Assembly (NCBI RefSeq): GCF_000739915.1
Contig: NZ_BBJT01000005.1
Coordinates: 62,001 to 126,000 of the forward strand
Origin: Paenibacillus chitinolyticus NBRC 15660
GTDB taxonomy: Bacteria > Bacillota > Bacilli > Paenibacillales > NBRC-103111
Direction: 5' to 3'
Length of the DNA stretch: 64,000 bases
Shown here: piece after piece, positions 57,904 to 64,000 of the stretch
How positions within the stretch are numbered: position 1 is the first letter of the stretch
Layout of the letters: each line of letters starts with the position of its first letter
Made by a program: the position numbers and the translations under genes
Notes under the pieces: model-generated
Told to the model about the DNA's origin: nothing
The model's database searches: none
What the model saw: the letters and a program-made list of their open reading frames with translations, nothing else

Positions 57904-58190
57904 GTATATTCCCCGTGGTACCACCCTAGTTAACAAGCGGCATGCTTTGCCGATTGTTCACTCAAGTCCCTTAACGCGGGCTAGACGGTCCGGTTACTGG
58001 GCAGTACATCTTCGCTTCCGTCCGGCTTCCTGCCGGATGACAGGCACAGCTGCAAGGAAACGGCCGTACTGCGGTTCGCCTTCCGGCTCGGAGGTGAGCT
58101 CGCCTTCATCATGTACCGGCTTCCACCGACCGCCGGTTCTCTGGAAACATGCGTGCAAAGGGTTGATCCTCTTCATAGCTGGTGCGATTA
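57857..58190 (-). promoter_or_regulatory. T-box riboswitch leader of leuS
   Basis: A full T-box leader. The T-box AGGGTGGTACCACGG is at about 57914-57928, with a TGGT that can pair with the ACCA end of tRNA-Leu. Stem I, far upstream, has the GGTCGGTGGAAGCCGGTAC region and GCGAGCTCACC, where CTC is the likely specifier, a leucine codon. Uncharged tRNA-Leu would stabilise the antiterminator and turn leuS on. Confidence 0.92.
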
Positions 58191-58205
58191 CACAAATTTG
58201 TAATG

Positions 58206-58235
58206 ATTATAGGCAATATTGAAGCTCTTTGTCAA
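58206..58235 (-). promoter_or_regulatory. Sigma-A promoter of the leuS leader
   Basis: TTGACA (58230-58235) and TATAAT (58206-58211) on the minus strand are both perfect, separated by 18 bases, immediately upstream of the T-box stem I. Confidence 0.9.
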
Positions 58236-58249
58236 GTAAAGCGCTGTTT

Positions 58250-59038
58250 TTAGGATAGAGGTTTGCGGGCCGCGTAAAAAAGTCTGCGGGAATCCGGCGA
58301 AAACTCCGCTTCCCAGTCGAAATCGGCGGAAATCCGGATGTCCTCGAAGCCTGCCGCCTCCAGCCTTTCCTTCAGCCAGCGCGGATCGTACGCACGCTGT
58401 CTGTGGGTCTCTTCGATGCGCCGGAAAAGCGGCTCCCCGCCGCGTGCGGACGAAGCGTCCTCACGGACGAAAATCGTCAGCGCATGCTCGATTTCCGTGC
58501 GTTCCTCGTCGAGCTCGCAGGTCCACAGGTATGCCACATCCTCTTCGTCGAAGACGAACGGCTGCAGGGAAGCGTACTCCTCGAACTGGGCCGGGCTGTG
58601 GACATCGAACAGCAGAACGCCGCCGCTTCGCAGCCCCCGGTACGCCTGCTCCAGAGCTTCAATTATCTCCTCTTCCTCGAGGAGATAATTGAAGCAGTCG
58701 CAGAAGGAGATGACGGTGTCGGCCGGTTCCGGCAGCTCCCAGTCGCGCATGTCCTGCTGCAGCCACAGGATGTCCGGTTTCGCTCCGATTGCGGCCTCTT
58801 CTTCGGCTTTGTGCCGGGCGACGGCCAGCATATCGTCGGACAAGTCGATTCCGACGACTTTGCAGCCGAGCTTCGCAAGAGGGACGGCAATGTTTCCCGT
58901 ACCGCAGCCGAGATCGACAACGGTTTCCGGACGGATGCCGTAAGATTCCCAAGCCTGCCGCGCATAAGAAATCCATGCCTCGTACGGCATGTCTTCCATC
59001 AACCGGTCGTACGTATAAGCAAAATCACGATACGACAT
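58250..59038 (-). CDS. Class I SAM-dependent methyltransferase (YqeM-like)
   Basis: A 262-residue methyltransferase with motif I in VDLGCGTGNIAVPLAKLGCK and the following VVGIDLSDDMLAVARHK; the rest matches small-molecule/RNA methyltransferases of the YqeM type. The substrate is unknown. Location after rsfS matches yqeM of Bacillus. GAGGAGAAC precedes the ATG at 59038, which lies one base after the cvfB stop. Confidence 0.9.
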   Translation of the reverse strand: MSYRDFAYTYDRLMEDMPYEAWISYARQAWESYGIRPETVVDLGCGTGNIAVPLAKLGCKVVGIDLSDDMLAVARHKAEEEAAIGAKPDILWLQQDMRDWELPEPADTVISFCDCFNYLLEEEEIIEALEQAYRGLRSGGVLLFDVHSPAQFEEYASLQPFVFDEEDVAYLWTCELDEERTEIEHALTIFVREDASSARGGEPLFRRIEETHRQRAYDPRWLKERLEAAGFEDIRISADFDWEAEFSPDSRRLFYAARKPLS

Positions 59039-59039
59039 G

Positions 59040-59924
59040 TCAGTTCTCCTCTTGCTTGAGATACGTCCAGTTTTCCTCCTGGTACACCAGGCCATCCTTC
59101 ATCAGCTTGCCAAGCGCGCGTTTGAAGGCGGACTTGCTGATGCCGAACTTGGATTTGATCAAATCCGCCTCGGTCTGGTCCGAATAAGGCATCGCGCCGC
59201 CCGGACGTTCGCGGAGAACCGCCAGAACCCGCTCGGCGTCTTCGTCCCTTCCTTTTTCCTTCGGCTGCCGCATCGACAGATTCACGCGTCCGTCTTCACG
59301 GATGTACGTAACCCGGACGCTGACTTCCTCGCCGACTCTGAGAAGGCGAGAACGCTCCGTCGAGGGGATCAGTCCGATGACTCCGAAGCCGACGACGCCT
59401 CCGTCGCAGACGACGAACGTGCCCATTTGCAGAGGTTTGTACACGCGCGCGTCCAGCCACTGGTTTCTCCAGGCCTGCGGGGCCGGAAAACATTTTTCGG
59501 AGAGAACATCTTCACCGGCAAGGCGTGCAACCAATCTTCCCTGACGGTCATGATCCATCGTCACGAATACTTTGTCCCCCACTTGAGGGCGAAGTTCGTG
59601 AAGCTCCGGCATTTCCTTGAACGGCAGCAGAAGATTCCGGCCGATGCCCATTTCCAGAAAAGCTCCGAAGCGGGGATGCAGATCCACGACTTCGAGCAGC
59701 GCCAGTTCTCCGAGAAGCAGCATCGGCCGGTTCATCGTGGCAGCCATACGGTCTTCCGAATCGTAATAAATGAAAACTTCGGCCTGCTGGCCGGCTTTCA
59801 GTTTCCGGTTCGTTTCCGCATACGGGAGCAGTACTTCCCGTTCCCCGTCGGTTACGAAGTAACCGTACGGCGATACTTCTCTCGTTACATCAAGCGTGAC
59901 GAGAGTTCCCGCTTCCAGACTCAT
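59040..59924 (-). CDS. cvfB: CvfB-like S1 RNA-binding protein (YitL family)
   Basis: A 294-residue protein with tandem S1-like domains (LVTLDVTREVSPYGYFVTDG, ELALLEVVDLHPRFGAFLEM, VSVRVTYIREDGRVNLSMRQ) and a C-terminal winged-helix (YSDQTEADLIKSKFGISKSA). This is the CvfB/YitL family, an RNA-binding regulator linked to virulence gene expression in Staphylococcus. Its ATG overlaps the rsfS stop by four bases. In Bacillus yitL lies elsewhere, so its position inside the yqe operon is a local arrangement. Confidence 0.92.
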   Translation of the reverse strand: MSLEAGTLVTLDVTREVSPYGYFVTDGEREVLLPYAETNRKLKAGQQAEVFIYYDSEDRMAATMNRPMLLLGELALLEVVDLHPRFGAFLEMGIGRNLLLPFKEMPELHELRPQVGDKVFVTMDHDRQGRLVARLAGEDVLSEKCFPAPQAWRNQWLDARVYKPLQMGTFVVCDGGVVGFGVIGLIPSTERSRLLRVGEEVSVRVTYIREDGRVNLSMRQPKEKGRDEDAERVLAVLRERPGGAMPYSDQTEADLIKSKFGISKSAFKRALGKLMKDGLVYQEENWTYLKQEEN

Positions 59925-60268
59925 ACGCGTTCCACAACCCTTGCGTCCGACCAGAGACGCTCGATGTTGTAGTATTCCCGGTCGTCCCGGTGGAACACGT
60001 GGACAACGACGTCACCCAGATCCACAAGCACCCAGCGTGCGGTATCAAAGCCTTCCAGGCCGCGGACGGTTACACCGTGCTCATCCGCTTTTTTACGGAT
60101 TTCCGTAGCGATAGCCTGTACCTGCGTCTCCGAGTTACCGTTGCAAATCACGAAATAATCGGCCACCAGGGAAATTTCCTGAAGGTCCAGAGCCACCACG
60201 TTAATGGCTTTCTTGTCTTCTGCCGCATCCACAACCAGATTCATCAACTGTTCCGGATTTACTGTCAT
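59921..60268 (-). CDS. rsfS: Ribosomal silencing factor RsfS
   Basis: RsfS (YqeL) binds L14 and blocks 30S/50S joining in starved cells. The 115-residue protein has the DUF143 pattern (INVVALDLQEISLVADYFVI, GNSETQVQAIATEIRKKADE, WVLVDLGDVVVHVFHRDDRE) and ends after YYNIERLW. AAGGAGGATG precedes the ATG. Its last bases overlap the cvfB start. Confidence 0.97.
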   Translation of the reverse strand: MTVNPEQLMNLVVDAAEDKKAINVVALDLQEISLVADYFVICNGNSETQVQAIATEIRKKADEHGVTVRGLEGFDTARWVLVDLGDVVVHVFHRDDREYYNIERLWSDARVVERV

Positions 60269-60401
60269 TCCATCATCCTCCTTCTTGCTGGACGGGATCG
60301 AAAATCGTTCACGTTAACCAGCATGTACACCCTATATTAAATTCCGTTCGTTATCGTTTGGTTCGTTCATTCCGTTAATCAAATGCTCTTATCACCCAGT
60401 A

Positions 60402-60968
60402 TTACACGTCTAATTCGAGGATTAAACGGTTGCGCGTCAGCACGGTGAGCGGGTAAACGCGTCTGCCCTTCTGCAGAAGGAACGAAAGCGTAGAGTCGAA
60501 TCCGGCCAGAAGAGCTCGTTCCAGACTCGTTTCCGCCAGCTCGCGGATTTTGTCCACGCCGGGAAAATCCCTTCCGGGTTCCATATAATCGGCCAGACAG
60601 ACGACCTTCTCCAGGGTGGACATGTTTTCCCTGCCGGATGTATGATAGCGGATCGCGTTCAGCACATCCTCGTCCTTCACGTCAAATCGGTCGGAAGCGA
60701 TCCAAGCCCCGGCATGAGCATGCCAAAGTTCTTTATCGAAGGAAAGAACGTCCGTCTGAAATCCGCTCTCGCGAATCGCGTCGGCCTGCTTCTCAACGGG
60801 CCAGTATTTGCACACATCGTGCAAAATCGCGGCCCGGTCCGCCTTCTCCTCATCCGCGCCGAATCTCCGGGCCAGGATAACGGCCGTTTCCATGACACCG
60901 AGTGTATGCCTCCACCGTTTTTCGGGCATTTCCTCTTTTACAGTCTTCATCATCTCTTCACGATTCAT
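60402..60968 (-). CDS. yqeK: HD-domain bis(5'-nucleosyl)-tetraphosphatase (YqeK)
   Basis: A 188-residue HD-domain phosphohydrolase. The HTLGVMETAVILARRFG and AAILHDVCKYWP motifs hold the HD metal ligands, followed by HAGAWIA and IRYHTSG. YqeK proteins split diadenosine tetraphosphate symmetrically with iron. The ATG at 60968 lies inside the nadD 3' end (11-base overlap), with GGGATGG upstream, so the two are translationally coupled. The longer frame to 61142 is a read-through of nadD and is not used. Confidence 0.94.
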   Translation of the reverse strand: MNREEMMKTVKEEMPEKRWRHTLGVMETAVILARRFGADEEKADRAAILHDVCKYWPVEKQADAIRESGFQTDVLSFDKELWHAHAGAWIASDRFDVKDEDVLNAIRYHTSGRENMSTLEKVVCLADYMEPGRDFPGVDKIRELAETSLERALLAGFDSTLSFLLQKGRRVYPLTVLTRNRLILELDV

Positions 60969-61545
60969 ACAAACCCATCCCTTCGATATAATCGTGTACG
61001 GGAGCCGTGACGAGATAGCGGACGGAACGGCCTTCCCGCCTCCGGGTCCGGATATCCGTGGAGGAAATGTCCAGCAGCGGCATCGGAGCCAGACGGACGC
61101 CCGGCCGGATGAACGCCGGAAGTGCCTCCGGTTGAAGCTCAAAGCCCGGCCTTTGAAGACCGATGAAGCCGATCATCTTCATGATCTCTCCGATTTCACG
61201 CCATTTGGGGAGATACTCGACCATGTCGGCCCCGATAATATAGTGAAACTCGTGCTCCGGGTACCGGGCTTTCAGTTCCCGGATCGTATCGACGGAGTAC
61301 GAAACCCCGCCTTTCCGGAGCTCATGATCGAACGGACGGAAAGCGGGATTGTCCGACACGGCGCGGCACACCATCTCCCAGCGCTGCTCAGCCGAAGCCT
61401 TGGGGGCATTCGGTTTATGCGGCGGCACGTTGGCGGGCATAAACCACACTTCGTCCAGCCCGCAGGCGGCGCGGGCGCATTCTCCCGCCACCAGGTGGCC
61501 GGTATGCACAGGATCGAAGGTCCCGCCCATGATTCCTATCCGCAT
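60958..61545 (-). CDS. nadD: Nicotinate-nucleotide adenylyltransferase
   Basis: NadD makes deamido-NAD from nicotinate mononucleotide and ATP. The 195-residue protein has the GGTFDPVHTGHL (GxFxPxHxGH) motif at the N terminus, NVPPHK, and the C-terminal ISSTDIR signature. AGGAGGTGGCGAC precedes the ATG. It overlaps yqeK by 11 bases and follows yhbY by about 120 bases. Confidence 0.97.
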   Translation of the reverse strand: MRIGIMGGTFDPVHTGHLVAGECARAACGLDEVWFMPANVPPHKPNAPKASAEQRWEMVCRAVSDNPAFRPFDHELRKGGVSYSVDTIRELKARYPEHEFHYIIGADMVEYLPKWREIGEIMKMIGFIGLQRPGFELQPEALPAFIRPGVRLAPMPLLDISSTDIRTRRREGRSVRYLVTAPVHDYIEGMGLYES

Positions 61546-61665
61546 GTCGCCACCTCCTCCGGCGGTCCGCCGTTATTTTCCACAGGTTCCCAAAGGCTGT
61601 ATGCGAGCCGTTATAAACCGGCGGCACCTGTCCGGTATCTTGCTGAAACAAACCTTCGATCCAGT

Positions 61666-61962
61666 CTAGGACTTCGGCAGTTCGATCTGTTTGTTATCGC
61701 GCGATTCTTTATAGAGGACGATCGTACGTCCGATAACCTGAACCACCTCGGCGCCCGCGCCTTCCGCCAGTTCTCTGGCAACTTCCTTGCAGTCCGCCTC
61801 ATAGTTGTTGAGTACCGAGATTTTCATCAATTCCCGAACTTCGATCGCTTCCACGATATGCTGGATCAAATGCTCGTTCACTCCGCCTTTGCCTACTTGA
61901 AAGACCGGGTTCAAATGGTGCGCCAATGAGCGCAGATGTCTTTTTTGTTTTCCTGTTAGCAT
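61666..61962 (-). CDS. yhbY: YhbY-family RNA-binding protein (CRM domain)
   Basis: A 98-residue basic protein with the whole CRM fold: MLTGKQKRHLRSLAHHLNPV, then VFQVGKGGVNEHLIQHI with the GxxG-type RNA-binding loop, and VVQVIGRTIVLYKES. YhbY (YqeI in Bacillus) binds pre-50S particles. The ATG at 61962 is used because the MLTGKQ start is conserved; a TTG at 61980 would overlap the aroE stop. The operon position between aroE and nadD matches Bacillus. Confidence 0.94.
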   Translation of the reverse strand: MLTGKQKRHLRSLAHHLNPVFQVGKGGVNEHLIQHIVEAIEVRELMKISVLNNYEADCKEVARELAEGAGAEVVQVIGRTIVLYKESRDNKQIELPKS

Positions 61963-61976
61963 AACTTCTGATTCCC

Positions 61977-62846
61977 TCAATTCCCGATAAATGATTGCTC
62001 TACGGCCTGCCGCATCGCCGCTGCAGGCGCAGGGACGCCGGTCCAGTACTCGAACGCGTAAGCCCCCTGATAAATAAACATGCCGAGTCCGCCGTGAGTG
62101 ACGGCGCCTTTTGCTTTAGCTTCTTTCAAAAAACGGGTTTCCAGCGGGTTGTAAACGAGATCGCTGACAACCGCGCCTTCCCGGAGAGAATGACCGTCCA
62201 GATCCAAAGGCATCTCTTCGATATTCGGGTACATGCCCGATGAAGTCGAGTTGATGATCAGATCCGCGTCACTGATAATGTTTCCTAATTCGTGAAGCCC
62301 CATGCCGACAGCGCTTGTTTCGGATCGGACGGTAGAGGCGAGCTCCTGAGCTTTCTCCGCCGTCCGGTTGGCGATGGCGATAAACGAAGGACCTTCCTTC
62401 GCAAGGGCATATGAAATCCCCCGGGCCGCTCCGCCCGCTCCGATCAGCAGCACTTTTTTGCCGCGGAGATCCATGCCCGTCTCTTCTTTAAGCGAACGGA
62501 CATACCCGATTCCGTCCGTGTTGTAGCCGATCAGTTTACCGCCGCGGTTGACGACGGTGTTCACGGCGCCGAGGGCCTCCGCATCCGCGTTGATCTCGTC
62601 GAGATACTTCATCACGTTGACTTTATGCGGGATCGTCACGTTGACTCCGCCGAAACCGAGCGCTCGGATACCGGCAACGGCCTCCTCCAGCTGCTCCGGC
62701 AGCACGTGAAACGCGGCATACGCTCCGTTGATCCCCGTTTCGCCGAAGGCCCGGTTCATCATAATCGGAGAGCGGGAGTGCCGCACCGGATCTCCGAATA
62801 CTCCGTACAGAATCGTACCGCTGTCCAAAGACGGCTTGTTACCCAT
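61977..62846 (-). CDS. aroE: Shikimate dehydrogenase (NADP+)
   Basis: AroE reduces 3-dehydroshikimate in the aromatic amino-acid route. The 289-residue protein has the substrate-binding start (GDPVRHSRSPIMMNRAF), NVTIPHK, and the NADP-binding loop LLIGAGGAARGISYAL, followed by NRTAEKAQELA. GGGGGAGAAACC precedes the ATG. It lies between yqeH and yhbY. Confidence 0.97.
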   Translation of the reverse strand: MGNKPSLDSGTILYGVFGDPVRHSRSPIMMNRAFGETGINGAYAAFHVLPEQLEEAVAGIRALGFGGVNVTIPHKVNVMKYLDEINADAEALGAVNTVVNRGGKLIGYNTDGIGYVRSLKEETGMDLRGKKVLLIGAGGAARGISYALAKEGPSFIAIANRTAEKAQELASTVRSETSAVGMGLHELGNIISDADLIINSTSSGMYPNIEEMPLDLDGHSLREGAVVSDLVYNPLETRFLKEAKAKGAVTHGGLGMFIYQGAYAFEYWTGVPAPAAAMRQAVEQSFIGN

Positions 62847-62930
62847 GGTCGGTTTCTCCCCCGTGCATTGTTTAGGTGCCGGACCTGCCTGCCAAAACGC
62901 AAACGCCCGGCATGCCAGAACCGGTCCGGT

Positions 62931-64000
62931 TTAAATAAGCGAATCGCGCTGGACGATCTTAACGCCTTTCGGGACATGAACGGCCAATTCCGCGCCCGCT
63001 TCGCTGTTGATTTTGATCCAGCCGAGGCCGGAGATCAGAACATCGAGCTTTTTACCTTTCGAAATGTGAATCGTTTGTTTAACGAGAGGCGGAAGCTCTT
63101 CCAGATCTTTCACCACAGGCGGGGTAAGCAAAGTCCCTTTGTGGTTTGCGTACAGTTCGTCCGCTTTTTCCAGCTTCGTGCGATGGATGGGTACGGCTCC
63201 CGAAGAGTAAATCGTAAACGACTGGCGCTCGCCGCGGACAAAATCGAACCGGGCCAACGACCCGAAAAACAGAGTTTGTCCTTCGTTCAATTGATACACC
63301 ATCGGTTTGAGCGCCTTGCCCGGCATCAGCTTACCCAGGTCTTTCTTGGAAACAAGCTCCGTAAGCCGGTGCTTGTACACGATTCCCGGCGTATCGATGA
63401 TGAAATGTCCGTCATCCAGCGGAATCTCCACCATATCGAGCGTCGTGCCCGGATATTGGGAAGTGGTCAGCTCCGAATCCAGATCGCTGTAATCGGAAAT
63501 AAGCCGGTTGATGAGCGTGGACTTGCCCACGTTAGTCGCTCCGACGACGTAGACGTCTTTGCCGCTCCGGTGTTCGTCCACCGCCTGAAGAACCCGGTCG
63601 AATCCCATGTTCTTCTTGGCGCTGCACAGAACAACCTCCACAACCTTCAAGCCTTGTTCCTTCGCCTGCTTGCGGACCCAGTTCACGATCCGGTTCCAGT
63701 TGGTCACTTTCGGGAGCAGGTCGATTTTGTTGACGACCAGTATGATCGGGTTGCCTCCGACGAAACGGGCCAGACCGCTGATCAAACTGCCCTCGAAATC
63801 GAAAATATCGACGATATTGATGACGAGCGCTTCTTTGTGCCCCACGTGCCCGAGCAGCTTCAGAAAATCGTCCTGGTTGAGCGTAATGCTCGACGCTTCA
63901 TTATAGTTCTTGATGCGGAAACAGCGCTGGCAAATAACCGGTTCTTTCTCGAGAGCCTGCGCGGGGATGTACCCGAGCGCATGAGGATCTTCGAGCTGAA
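62931..64000 (-). CDS. yqeH: Ribosome biogenesis GTPase YqeH (cut by the window edge)
   Basis: YqeH is a circularly permuted GTPase needed for 30S maturation. The window shows about 355 C-terminal codons. The Cys-rich part near the cut (VICQRCFRIKNYNEAS) is the second half of its zinc finger; G4 (VVNKIDLL) lies before G1 (GATNVGKSTLINRL) and G3 (DTPG), the permuted order. The N terminus lies beyond 64000, so a GTG at 63845 is not the start. It is the first gene seen of the yqeH-aroE-yhbY-nadD-yqeK-rsfS-cvfB series. Confidence 0.95.
   Translation of the reverse strand, partial: QLEDPHALGYIPAQALEKEPVICQRCFRIKNYNEASSITLNQDDFLKLLGHVGHKEALVINIVDIFDFEGSLISGLARFVGGNPIILVVNKIDLLPKVTNWNRIVNWVRKQAKEQGLKVVEVVLCSAKKNMGFDRVLQAVDEHRSGKDVYVVGATNVGKSTLINRLISDYSDLDSELTTSQYPGTTLDMVEIPLDDGHFIIDTPGIVYKHRLTELVSKKDLGKLMPGKALKPMVYQLNEGQTLFFGSLARFDFVRGERQSFTIYSSGAVPIHRTKLEKADELYANHKGTLLTPPVVKDLEELPPLVKQTIHISKGKKLDVLISGLGWIKINSEAGAELAVHVPKGVKIVQRDSLI

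Overview
This window reads as a chromosomal core region of a GC-rich, endospore-forming Firmicute, most likely of the family Paenibacillaceae. The evidence is the gene order (a yqeH...comE...holA-rpsT-gpr-spoIIP-yqxA-lepA-hemW-hrcA-grpE-dnaK-dnaJ-prmA-rsmE-mtaB block like that of Bacillus), sporulation genes (gpr, spoIIP, a GerPF-like protein), a CIRCE/HrcA heat-shock operon, a T-box leader on leuS, AGGAGG-type ribosome binding sites and high GC with strong GC3 bias. That bias opens long antisense ORFs that are not genes. Nearly all genes lie on the minus strand, so the operons read from high to low coordinates.

Layout from left to right. 1-10258: DNA-break repair operon addB-addA-sbcD-sbcC, with sbcC cut by the window edge. 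10381-19455: mixed small genes. These are a GerPF-like spore protein, a GNAT gene with an apparent start-proximal frameshift, an AEC transporter, a secreted protein of unknown function, a NucB-like nuclease, a DinB-like protein, an RlmI/RlmQ-like rRNA methyltransferase, a Na/Pi symporter homologue, deoC-nudix, and a secreted M15 peptidase with two peptidoglycan-binding repeats. 19648-24692: class A penicillin-binding protein, then an ssuD-ssuA pair without transporter partners. 24996-36561: translation and heat-shock block (hrcA-grpE-dnaK-dnaJ under CIRCE, prmA, a site-2 protease, rsmE, mtaB), interrupted by an amino-acid permease and a translationally coupled pair of small unknown genes. 36605-45267: GNAT, hemW, lepA, yqxA, spoIIP, gpr, rpsT (plus strand) and holA. 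45591-47332: ECF sigma and anti-sigma pair with a recognisable self-type promoter. 47895-55062: the late-competence locus comEC, comEB, comEA and divergent comER, with metY between comEA and comEB and a repeat-bearing ORF between comEB and comEC. 55370-58240: T-box-regulated leuS. 58250-64000: yqeM-like methyltransferase, cvfB, rsfS, yqeK, nadD, yhbY, aroE and yqeH (cut by the right edge).

The genes are overwhelmingly housekeeping. I found no CRISPR array, prophage, insertion sequence, defence island, rRNA or tRNA, and I do not see a previously undescribed multi-gene system. The more unusual points are the GNAT frameshift, the rearranged comE locus with an in-frame 9-bp tandem repeat, low-complexity insertions in several conserved proteins (AddA, Na/Pi symporter, ComEC), the short coupled gene pair at 29.4-29.9 kb, and several unexplained inverted repeats.
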